The notes under the pieces were generated by a model, which saw nothing but the letters and a program-made list of their open reading frames with translations, had not been told where the DNA came from and searched no databases. From the NCBI RefSeq assembly GCF_932526225.1, contig NC_064046.1, positions 1 through 64,000 on the forward strand: a stretch of 64,000 bases of DNA, read 5' to 3'. Position 1 is the stretch's first letter; every line of letters starts with the position of its first letter. Both the position numbers and the translations under genes were made by a program. Origin of the DNA: Nematostella vectensis (taxonomy: Eukaryota; Cnidaria; Anthozoa; Actiniaria; Edwardsiidae). Below, piece by piece: positions 24,462-36,000 of the stretch.

Positions 24462-25828
24462 GGTGCGACCAAGGGCAGTAGTTCCGAAAGAGCTGCTGGA
24501 TAAGATGAGATAATGGCACTCCGAGAGTAAGAAATGATCCAAAAGTACCCCGTACATCCCCTCTACCGAAGGCTGCCTCTGCCGCTGGAATATTCCGATG
24601 TGTTCGGGGACCATATCTAGAGTCACGACTTTCCCGGGGAATTCCCGACGCGCGTAACCCTTTACGGCGGAAGAATCTGTCGCGAGAAACCAGCGAATAT
24701 CGGAAGCATTTATGAGTGGGTACTCAGCACAGATTCTTCTCTGGACTGAATGTGCGCACGAGAAGAAGCTCTTAAAGTCTTGGGTATTGTATTTGTTTCT
24801 CCGACCGAACGCCGAGTCGCCCATACGAACATGTAGTCCAATCACGGGGGAATTACCTCGCCGATCGATGAGCTCTCGGGCGTAGTTCAGCCGGTTTTCA
24901 AACTCGGGCGTTGTTCGGAATAGCAGATCGTAGACACAACCGACCATTGAGTATCTCGGGTTTGGTAGAACTAGACCGACTTCTGCGGCTTTTTCTTCCA
25001 AAAAAGGGTTTGCCCAAATAGCGTGCGCGAAATTCCATACAGCGGTTATCCGTTCGACAGGAAATTCAAAATATTTTTCTAGGTCAATTTTCTTGAACCA
25101 ATAATAAAACTCCGGGTAGAGATTTCCTGGTCGCTCTACCGAAGTGTTGTGAAGATTCTTAGGGAACCCTTTTCCCCAGTAATGTGTCCGCGAGCTAAGA
25201 CCATCTAGGTTTGCTATTGAATAGTCCCACTTTATCTTAGCGGGACGGAAAAAGTTCCTCAATGCCAGGGGTTGGGAGTAATCCCAATCGATTAGAAACG
25301 CTCTTTTCGTGAGAACAGCAAGAAGAAATAACGTAGTGATTCCTCCCAGACGGTTTCCATACCCCGCACACCCGTATCCTTCGCCTTTGCACGAATAAAC
25401 AAGAAATTTCCTTGGCGCTTTGCCGCTAAGGATCCTCTTGTGTAAATTCACATACTCTTTCTGCCAGCGCTTCCCGCACAAACCTGTCCCAGTGGCCTTT
25501 GCGCGCTCGGATTCCGAGAATACTTCGTTCAAGCTCGGGAACTCGATTGGCTCCCTTGTATCACGTGACCCTTCGCTGTTCTGGAGCGTTCTTTTCGGAA
25601 GCACGATTTTCTTGTTATCACGAGGCATAGTAGTGCTATGAACTTTAGATGATTTAAGTTGCGATTTCCGTCGCTTTTTCCTCCGTGTCGAGTGCGAATA
25701 AAGCCTTTTATGTGCGGCCTTTTTGCTCATTTCCCCATAATCTTTAGCGAGCTCGATCAAATTTCCATGAACTTGTATGACGTTGCCGTACGCGTCCTTG
25801 AAAACGTGTTTCTTGGAAACCTCTGCCA
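24399..25828 (-). CDS. Fucosyltransferase-like protein (GT37/GT11-type), 5' end missing
   Basis: One long open exon of about 475 codons. Its upstream edge is a good acceptor (GCTATTTTTCAG then TGGCAG) and no ATG sits at that point. The exon is therefore the 3' part of a gene whose first exon(s) I did not find, and the signal anchor expected of a Golgi enzyme is not visible. Recognisable marks are a donor-site loop GYGNRLGGITTLFLLAVLT, an IGLHVRMGD motif like the HxRxGD of fucosyltransferases, IRWFLATDS, and a C-terminal LLDHFLLSECHYLILSS-SSFGTTALG stretch like plant xyloglucan fucosyltransferases. The N-terminal ~90 residues are basic and low-complexity. The last ~20 residues and stop lie in the 71-bp array. 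The exact sugar linkage cannot be inferred. Confidence 0.7.
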
Positions 25829-26174
25829 CTGAAAAATAGCAAATAAAAACGTCAAATAACTATAGTCGTTTCCGTATAGCAAAAGTCTTGCGATACACTG
25901 AAATACCCGTTTTTCTCCTAAATAGAGCACGCTCTCGCGCGTTGAGATAAAATACGTACAATAAGCCCGAGTAGTAAGCGCAATGGGCAGATAGAATAAA
26001 ATAACTGCTCGCAGAGGCTGATGGGAATAGAGCCCTTCTTCCTTGCTGCGCGCTCTGTCTTTTGTCCCTTCGCTCTCTTCTACCAATAATCGAATGCAGC
26101 GCATCTCCACCACCAGGCGTGTCTAGGGGATGCACAGGGTGCGCTTTTAGAACACGATATCTATTCAATGGCGT

Positions 26175-27237
26175 GTGTTACGCCGCAAAATGTAATCTTA
26201 ACGCGAAATGCAATAACCTTCATCGCAAAATGAAATTTAGTTTTAATAACTTTATCGAGTGACTTATATTTGTATGTGGAAAAGATGAAATGTCAACACG
26301 TAGAGACAAAGCGAATGAAAGGCAGTGCGACTTAAAAATGCATTGTTCTTGCCTTGGCTTTCAGGGTTTTTTGTTGGTATGGTGTGATTTCCACCGATTT
26401 CCATCTCAGGAAATCCATTATTCCCGTCCTAGGTTGCTGACAGAACCACTGCCAAGTGTTTATAGAGACCGAGACCAACCGTCGATTCGAGATGGACTAC
26501 TACAACGGTTGGTCACTACATGCTAGCGTCTATTTTCTTAGTACAGCTTTTAGCTAATAGTTTATAGGTTTATAGTCATTATTTGATGTTATTACATTTT
26601 GCGTTATTGCATTTTGCATTAAATCTTTTATTACATTTTGCGCTGAAGGTTATTACATTTCGCGTTAAGATTACATTTTGCGTTGAAAGTTATTACATTA
26701 CGCCTTAAGATTATATTTTGCGTTGAAAGTTATTACATTTCGCGTTAAGATTACATTTTGCGTTGAAAGTTATTACATTACGCCTTAAGATTATATTTTG
26801 CGTTGAAAGTTATTACATTTCGCGTTAAGATTACATTTTGCGTTGAAAGTTATAACATTTCGCGTTATGATTACATTTTGCGTTAGTTATTACATTTCGC
26901 GTTAAGATGACATTTTGCGTTAGTTATTACATTTTGCGTTGAAAGTTATTACATTTTGCGTTAAGATTACATTTTGCGCTGAAAGTTATTACATTTCGCG
27001 TTAAGATTACATTTTGCGTTAGTTATTACATTTCGCGTTAAGATGACATTTTGCGTTAGTTATTACATTTTGTGTTAAGATTACATTTTGCGTTGAAAGT
27101 TATTACATTTCGCGTTAAGATTACATTTTGCGCTGAAAGTTATTACATTTCGCGTTAAGATTACATTTTGCGTTAGTTATTACATTTCGCGTTAAGATGA
27201 CATTTTGCGTTAGTTATTACATTTCGCGGCGTAACAC
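26175..27237. mobile_element. TIR element filled with TTACATTTTGCG repeats
   Basis: The ends GTGTTACGCCGCAAAATGTA and (inverted) TACATTTCGCGGCGTAACAC match over about 22 bp. From about 26590 to the right end the element holds some 25 or more copies of TTACATTTTGCG/TTACATTTCGCG in a loose 20-45 bp repeat, the same motif found in the terminus. No protein is encoded. It lies upstream of the fucosyltransferase-like exon, possibly in its intron. Confidence 0.75.
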
Positions 27238-29559
27238 GGTGTTTAAACGAGTATAAGTTACACATTCCTCTAATTTCGCGCTAATAATTAAAATACAATA
27301 TCGTTTTATGACGTCACTCACATGTGGTGTGATTTTTGGTCCAAATCTGAAGGAGCACGCCTGACGTCATAAGGGCAATGATTGACAGAGGGGCGGTACA
27401 TAGTACGAATCGTCGCCATGACAACATCCTACGTAACCATCGGCTCGACAGTAGCCTCATGGAGCACTAGTCCCCAGGGGGAGGGGGACAAGGTCAGACC
27501 TGTAGGGAAAGCGTGTTATTATATAGCAACGACTTTCAACCAAACAGTGGGCCCATATGGAGGGGGGGAGGGGCGTAAGGGGGGTGCGAAAACCGCAAAA
27601 CCGCAAAAAAAAAACGCACGGAAAAACGCCAAAACCGTGAAAATAAGTCAATAACCGTAAACCGCGCAGTCTAGAAAAACCGCAATACCGCTGAATATAA
27701 TACAGAAAACCGCGCCAGATTTAAGGCGAAACCGCATCACCGCAAACCCTTAAGCCCTCTCGATATGGAGCATTTTTGAAGACTTACCAAGTTACCAAAA
27801 ACTCAAGGCATTTCATTGATACGAGACCAAAGTCTTGAAAAATGAGTTATTGAAAACGTAAGATATAAGTTAAATGTATAGTTATTCTAGTAGGTTAAAG
27901 CACACATTATAATAACTGTTTTAGCTGTAAAGGGACCAAAGCAGAATATATTATCGCCGTATCATATCAACGCAATTAGTAAAACACGTATCCATTACCT
28001 GAAAAACTCTAATTGGGCAAGTCAGTCCTACTCACACGGCTATTGCCTGGTTCTTCCCCCACATAGTTGCCTTTATAACCTCGAGATGTCTCAAGCACTC
28101 AACCAGTTGCGGCAAATACTAAAGTAGCGAGCCCTAGGTAGAGCGTCCAGTAAGACAAAATAAAGGCGACACTATTTACACGAGATACAACCTGCTTATT
28201 TACACCACAGGGAAACCTCGATAAATGAGGCTTAAAACAACACCAAGCTTACACTTAGGCAAGTGCTTGAGGCTAGAGTCCCAGAACGATAGCGAAAGAA
28301 ATAGATCTAAAACATTTTGTGTATGAAACAATAAAAAAATAATGCAAGAATAAAAAATGAATAATACTGACCTAAAATGAATGACTCTCTGATAAAAAAA
28401 AATGATATAAACTAAAAACGATTACAATATTGTGTTGATTTGAATGCTTGAGAATATGTACCTTCCAGGAGACAGTTGCTATTTCGAAGTACTTTTCTGT
28501 ATTGTGTGATTTGCGTCTATTCAAATATGGGACGTTTATTGAAAATAAGAAAATATAATTAGCTATGCAAACAGTCGGTGCCTTTTAAACCTAACTGTGA
28601 GATAGGACTTGTGAGACAGTTTTGTATTAAATTCAATGACAGCGGAGAAAAGTGATTTTACAATGAGGAAAAGGTGCAGTTTTGTGTGAAACTTTCAGAA
28701 CCTGAGAACTGCCAAGCAGAGATAAAACAAATCTAAATGAATAAAATATTTGAGTTTTTAAACAGCATAGATTTTCAAATCGTATGTTTCTAGTAATCTA
28801 TGTTCTTCTACTGAAGAAAAAAAAACATTTATTCAATAAATGTGAATTCAGTGAATAAAAAAGGTGTAGTTAATGATAAGAGAGTTAAATTGGCTTTTTT
28901 CCAAGAAAATTGTAGACTTCTGTTCTTCTTACATCTTCGAGACATTAAATTTCCATATGATAAAATGGATTCTTAATGATATTAAAATTGAAAACCATTT
29001 TACTCTCACCATTACTCAATTTACTATAAAATGAAAGGTATTTTTATGGGTAAAAAAATAATAATGATTTTCCAACTTGAGAAAAGAACTTTCGGGATTT
29101 TATGGCTTGTCTTGCACAAACCTCTCGTTTGAGATTTTCGCGAAAACAAAAAACAAAAACAGAAATAAGATCTATAGTAATATTATTTTTCCAGGGAAAA
29201 CACTCAAACACTACAAAACGAGTGAACCCCACAGGTGATATCGCACTAGACGATAGACTACGCGATAAGTTCCGGTTTAGAGATCAAACATATTTACCAC
29301 CCTGCGACAACAACCTTTGTTTTACGTCTAGAATTTGTTACTTGTGTTAAAAAGAGGGATGTAAATTGAAGAAAAATAATCAAATAATCAAAACCGTCAG
29401 GATTTGAAAGTACTAAGAAAGCATGAATTCTTGTGTTCCATCACCCAAAAGTGGATAACCAATGTGAATCATGTGTTTTTATAGTGGCCAATAGCTTAGC
29501 GTTTCTGAGTCATATTACAGACAGTAAGCTTTTACAGAGGAACACAGGAGATAAAGCTC
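27238..29559. other. Intergenic; AACCGC-rich patch
   Basis: Around 27570-27735 there is a run of AAACCGC-like words of unclear origin. The rest is AT-rich with no exon I can support. The missing 5' exon(s) of the fucosyltransferase-like gene may lie here or further right. Confidence 0.35.
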
Positions 29560-29781
29560 TTAGTAGCTAAGAATGTCGGATCCATTAGCGCGCAAAAAGA
29601 GCGAGCGGTATCGAACAGGATCATGCCCTAAATAAGGAATTCCTCGGTTTGTTTTGACAACACATTCCGGTCCATTCACAGCCTTAACGCTACTTGAGCC
29701 ATTAAGCACCCGAGAAACGCAAATATACAGAACTTCGGTAGTTTTGATATCGCCTTTGGGTTGTGCTATTTCGTCAGGTGT
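29560..29781 (-). CDS. Candidate terminal exon of an unidentified gene
   Basis: On the minus strand a good acceptor (TTTTTTACTCTCTAG) is followed by 73 open codons and TAA. Only the phase-0 frame is open; both other phases stop within five codons. The peptide begins TPDEIAQPKGDIKTTEVLYI and ends with YRSLFLRANGSDILSY. It has normal protein composition but I do not recognise the family. No upstream partner exons were found. It could be a real last exon or a pseudogene fragment. Confidence 0.35.
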   Translation of the reverse strand, partial: TPDEIAQPKGDIKTTEVLYICVSRVLNGSSSVKAVNGPECVVKTNRGIPYLGHDPVRYRSLFLRANGSDILSY

Positions 29782-32700
29782 CTAGAGAGTAAAAAAGGCA
29801 GAAAAAAAATCATAATTGAATGCTTTACTGTAATAAAAATAAGGCAAGTAACAAATATTATCATACTGTGATTAATGGATTAATGAAAATATGAAAGAAT
29901 AAACTAAAAAGACACTGATTTGTGATTCCATAAAAACCGCTTATAATGTCGGTATAATAATAAGTTATTTAATACATTTTATTTCTAGCGTCTTTTTTGA
30001 CGGCAACCTAGCATCATTAAAGCCTTTTTTATTTTTTATTCACCCCTCCAATTACCATCTACATGTGCGATGTAACATCTTAAAACGTTTCATATTTTTG
30101 CTCTCTAATCCCATCTTCAAGAGAGAACAACCTATCTACCGTGACCATATAACAGGTGCATCTTGTTTATGAAAAAAAAAACGCGCATAGCTTAATGAAG
30201 AGTTCGTGCTTTTGTCTCGCCCCTAAAGTCCCTCAAGAAAGCTGTACACGAGTGTTTTTTTGTCTGGGTGCATATTTGTAGCGTTTCGTGTTCTTTTAAG
30301 AAAACCCCAGGTAAGGGGCCGATGAGACATCTTTTCAACACTCAACACTCTGGGTGTTTTTTTTTTTTACAGAAGGCAAGCTATAAGGTATCCAGCGGAA
30401 AAATAAAAACTTCGATGTAGAAATAACGATCTTTGGTGTATATATTTTGATCCATGTTGTATAATCTTCGTGTAAAAGAGAGAATAAATGTGTTGAGGCA
30501 AGATGCTCTCACAGCCCTGGCACAGGAGACACTTCATAGCCTCGAGACCACAAAAGATGTGTTTTCAGATCTGTTTTGGATTTCGCATCAGTGCAAAAGG
30601 CGAATGTTCACATTGGCGAAAAGCAAGCATTTTGACAGATATCTAGAAGGTCATTATTACTTCCTAACCGAGCAAGTAGATTGCTCATTTGAATCGTGCA
30701 TAGATGCAGAAATATTGGTTAAGAAGCCGACAATCTAATGCCAAGTGACGAGTGAAAAAACCTTCACGTCGTTAAGGTTAAATTTCCCGAAATAGAAACA
30801 ATACAAAGCAGTAAAAGTATATAGTCTTTTTGGAAACATCGTCTCTCGTTCACTTTATACAACATTAATAGCCTGTTACCTAATGTAGAAGGTAGTGTGA
30901 ATGAAAATGCGAGAAAAAATACGAAATTCATATCTACCTTAGAAGTAGAGATTAAACTTATGTATTTTTGCAGCACTTCTATATTTGTGGTGTACATTCG
31001 AGGTGGTCATCTGTGCAATTTTAACATGAACAAGCTGCATCATGTAGCCCCTCGTCAGCCTTGAAGACGCGCGCCTAGAATACAAAATGGTCTGGCACGC
31101 ACCAAGGAAGGCTTTATAGCAAACATACCCGCCGAGTCCGTGCACTGCAATGGTCTACGGTTTGACTCTGCAAATTCCTGGTTAGTGAGGGGTCTTTCGT
31201 TTGGCGTATGGCAAGCCGTATCCCTCTCCTTGCGCAGTGGGTTCTTGTTAAGCTCGTGGAGTCGACGGGGACATAGGAATTGCTGTTGTTCCGGATTTGC
31301 GCGAGATAAAGAGGTAAAGGTCGTGGCTAAGTGAGGCTTCACGCTGAACTATTTGTACCATTAGTGGATGTCAGGATAGAGCTCGCGACTCACGTACGTT
31401 TAGCAATACGACTGTGTAAAGAAATGAGCGAGTATTGCTCGCTTTACCGCGATCTCGTAATAGAGATGGAAGAATTAGACGTCTTCGTGATTATTAACCC
31501 CGGTGATGACCCCGTGAATATGGGCTATGTACTCAGAATAAGGACCAGATGGAGACAAATGAAATCCAGCTAATAGAGTTTGATGGATTTTTGCGGCGTG
31601 ATCCAAAACAAAAGACCAACAGTAATGTGGCACTGACATATAACACACTTTTGATAACAATAAACAAATCTCGATTCAGAGTTTAATAGGATAGGGGAAG
31701 CGAATAGATCGCATTGTATTATTTCGCGCGAATTTGTGCGCGCAATCCAATTATCGGAAGATTACAAAAGATTCGCTTATCTCGTTCCCTATCAGTCGCA
31801 CGCTTGCGCGCGGTTAAAACTCTATAATAAAATATCCTTTCTTTGAATCCCAAAGACCTTATCTTTGCGAAAAGGGCGCATCTTTAATTGGCCAATTATT
31901 TTCAATCAATTTGTTGGCGGTTGAATAAGATTAATCTCGTAGGATCCTAGATTTTATCCCAAATTCAGGTTGGATCTCGCGTCGTACTAATAAGGGTTAT
32001 TTATTTTATTTCCCTGTCTTTATATATGAGGGTTTTGTATATGCTCTATCTATTTAGCATGGCTCATATTTGAACCTTGATATGGTCAGATCAGTGAAGA
32101 TGGAGGAACGGAAACTCTTTGGGCGATTCTTATTTTATTTATGTTGCGCTATTTTGCTCTTCCTAATTCTACTTTTTAAAATTAAAATTCAGCCCTCAAA
32201 AAATAACTATACATATAAGTAAGGGGTTACGGAGAACATATCAGATTAAAAAGAAAAGAATAAATGTAATGAGAATTGGATTCACAGGTCTCCCCCCGAA
32301 ACTGAAATACAGACTCTGTAACTATAACAAAGCTACTATATAACGAAGCTATAATTAGTGCTAGCATATCCTACACGCCAATAAGGAGGGAGTTTTCCCA
32401 CTTATGTTTAATGTGTGTAAAGTTATTAAAATTTATATGCTTAAAACGTGCCATGTGAAATAAATCAACTACTTCTTACACGGAAATAATTATTAAAATT
32501 ACCATTGATATAGAATGAAAGGATAATAAATGTCAAAAGTAAAATTGTTTCGAGCTATTTCGCTTTATGGAACAACGGATTCTGATGTGCCTTATCAACT
32601 TCCATTGCCTAAACCACAACAAAAGATCTCCAAATATTGACAATCTTCTTCAATACTTGCACATGTGAATTAGCTCGAGACAAATGCAAGGGGGATGAAT

Positions 32701-33035
32701 ACCTTCATTTAGACGAGATTTGTCGTTCTTTTTTTCTTCATCACTCGGCTGTGGTTTACCGTGCCGACAAAAACATATATAAAATTAATGCGCTATATTA
32801 TGATTATATGTCACTTTTTGGTCTTTCCGCAGGCATCGGGAAAGCGTTTACCCAGAAGGCTTTTCGATTTATCTTTTAGCCGGAAAGTGACACTCTAGGC
32901 CCAGGCAATACTCGTGCTTTCGATGAACGCCTGGGGAATAGACGAATCAGGTTGACTCGAAGCAAAAAGTCCCATCTGTCAAGGTTTTATTCCATTTATA
33001 CCCAGGATATAAACTTTTTAAACTCAAGATTAGAC
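29782..33035. other. Upstream of TMEM161; no gene recognised
   Basis: Includes the probable TMEM161 5' UTR just before 33036. Two plus-strand open frames of 94 and 80 codons lie near 30454-30738 and 31331-31573. They have plausible composition but no recognisable domain or splice context. Confidence 0.35.
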
Positions 33036-36000
33036 ATGGTAAGTGTATTCAGCTTAATTAGTAAATAAGTACTTTTTGGAATGCTAAAACATTCGCACGT
33101 TTTTATGAATCGAACATACTAGGATGGCTTCACACTTACATTCGAGTATTCAGAATATCATTCATAGATTTTTCCGGAACCAAAGCCGTGTATTACAAAT
33201 AAAGACATAAAGAGGTCCATAGCCAGCACGGGGCAATGGGCGGCTGCCTGCTTAGACGGGCAGGAATTTTACAAAAGACATATAAAATATATTATTTATT
33301 CTTCATAGGCCTCGATTCACTCTAAGTCCGTCTGTATCCCATATTTACTTGTGCTATTGTAGGCTGTGATTCACTCTGTGTTCGTATGTTTCCCATATTA
33401 TACTTTTGCTATTATAGGCTGTGATTAACTCCGAGTTCGTATGTTTCCAATATTATACTTGTGCTATTGTAGGCTGTGATTTACTCTGAGTTCATAGGTT
33501 TCCCATATTAAACTTGTGCAATTATATGTGACCCGGCAAGGGGAAACGTACACTAGAGTAAAAGCGTTCGGCTATGAACGAAAAACATCATTCGACGGAT
33601 TATGCAGAACGCTTTAACGATATTCAGAACGATATCAGGCTTCTACGAGAAACGATCTCCGATTTTCAAGATCGTTTGTCGGAAGGCAATATCGTTCTTC
33701 CGAAGACAAGATCGTTCTCCCTGTTTTTAAAATCGTTCATCACCGAGGTTAACACTCGAAGGCGAGAACGTTTTTCCGATTTTCAAGATCGTTCATCCGA
33801 AGAAAAGATCGGCTTCACGAAGACAAGAACTTCTTTCATGGATTTGAAAAAAGTTTATCAGTGCGAGAAACCCCGAAGGCAAAAACGTTTTTCCGATTTT
33901 GATAATCGTTACCACAAAGACAACATCACTCTTTCAAGAAATGCTTGGTTTGCTAATTTGTAATTGATTTTTAATTTTAATTTTTAATTATATTTTAATT
34001 TTAGTCTATGTGACATTAAAGTTGCGGTTTAACAAGTTGTTGTTTTGCAAAGACAAGTAAATTAGCTGACTTGCTTTCTTAGTTTGCTTACGGCTCATAA
34101 TCATTTTCAACACTTCACCTATCGCGAAGATCGTAATGGCAAATTAAAGCTCAGATATAGGAGATTTCTTTTTAGGGGCGGTTGTATTGATGCGCGAGTT
34201 CATTAGCAAGCACAAAGCCGTCACAGTAAAGTTGTTGTCGCCATTAACATTTCGTTGTTTTGAAAAGACAAGAAAACATCAACAGCCGACTCGCTTTCTT
34301 AATTTGCATACGGCTCAAACAAATCGATGGTCGAACTTTGCGGATCGCGACTATCCTAATGGCAAAGGAAAACTGAGATATAGAGGATTCTTTTGGGAGA
34401 GGTCTGTTTGATGCGCGAGCGAGAACCATCATATAGTTGTCGTGAACGTTAACATGTCGTTGTATTGCAAAGACAAATAGAGTCGACTCACTTTCTTAGT
34501 TTGCATACGGCAAATATCAAGGACATTCTGCAAACTTAAGAGCGTTCTTCTGAATTTCTAGGGACGATCTTCTGAATTTTCTGAATTTTAGAGAACGATC
34601 TTCTGAACTTTAGAGCATTTTTTTGAGGGGAACAAACTTCCGAATTTAAAAAACGTTCTTCCGATTGTGCCCCGGGAACAAGATTGTTTATGAACAATAT
34701 AACGAAGCAACATCGTTCCCTCATTATAGAAAAAGTGTTCATTGATCTTCCAGATTTGCCCAAAAACGTTTTTCGCTAGTGTACGTTTTCCCTTGCCGGG
34801 TCACATATGCTGTGATTTACTCCGATTTCGTATGTTTCCAATATTATACTTGTGCAATTATAGGCTGTGATTTATGCTGAGTTTGTCTGGATCCCATATT
34901 ATACAGTACTTGTGCTTTTGTAGGCCCTGTTTGGAATCCAGTTTGTCCTGAGCATCATAGTTGCAACTTTCCTTCAAAAGCTCTCGCCATATTTCTCTCC
35001 TGCGAGATGGATACTCTGCAACGGATGGTATGGTTTACTTTGTGTTGCTTCCACTAGAAATTATGGATATGTGAAGTTTGAAAACATTTTCACACATTTG
35101 TGTGAATACTTGAATCATCCCCAAGCCAATTTTTTTCAGCTTTATTAAAGGGCACAAAAACAAATTAATAGAATAAACTTAATATGTAATAGCCTGCTAC
35201 ATAATTTGGTTCTATTGTATTTAATGCTTTATACTTTAGAAATTAAGGTATGAAGTTTTTTTGTAGAACAATTATGCTTTAACTTTAAATAACTTTATTG
35301 CCTCTAGCGAGCTAATCCGGCAATGGACAGTCAGCGGAGGCGGAGATTCACAGGCATCAATAAAAAGCAATAAAATATGTAAATAAATACATGAAGTTTA
35401 TAAAAAGCCATAGCATTGTCATTTGTTCCTCTAAATTTTCACATGGATGTTAAAGACCAGGATTTAGCCATTTATTTTCTTCAAAGGATTGTGGGGAACA
35501 ACACATTGGTTTCAAGTAAAACCTTATTTAAAACACATGTTTTCTGTTTGAATATTGCTACTTTGTAACTCTTTGTGTTCAGGTTGGTTAGATACTTGCA
35601 CCCGACAGATGAACAGCTGAAAGCCATGATTGGGAAGCCTGTCAACGGCACAAAAGGCAAAGGGAGAAAATCAGTGAATACAGAATCAAGGTACAGTGTA
35701 GTGCCTTGATCAAATAGAGATGAGAGTCAAGAAGACTCTTGTGACGGTGCACTTTCCCAAAAGAAGAATTAATGAGGGCTGTCAAGTTTGATAGTGTGAG
35801 TAAGAGTTGATGATGATATATTGGGTCAGCAAGTTTCAAAAATTACTGTACTGTGAAATTTAATGTGCAATTCTAGATTGGGATGAGTCCTGATATAAAA
35901 TTGACTCTCACCAACTCTCAAAGACTTCTTTATCAGGACCATGCGAGAGCTAGAAAGAGTGAAACTCACATCAAATCTCATCTCCATTTGGTTAAGGCTT

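Noticed and set aside
25827..25829. GTG as start of the fucosyltransferase-like protein
   Set aside because: A polypyrimidine-CAG acceptor ends exactly there, so the codon is at an exon junction. A nuclear animal gene would not be expected to start with GTG.
30454..30738. 94-codon plus-strand frame upstream of TMEM161
   Set aside because: Composition is plausible but there is no recognisable domain, no clear promoter and no supported splice partner.
31331..31573. 80-codon plus-strand frame ending RTRWRQMKSS
   Set aside because: An in-frame stop lies directly upstream, there is no ATG at the left edge and the acceptor is poor; unresolved.
33574..33963. 129-codon frame inside the 1.28-kb TIR element as a transposase
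   Set aside because: The peptide is made of repeated modules (RFSDFQDR-like) and is far too short, with no catalytic motif.
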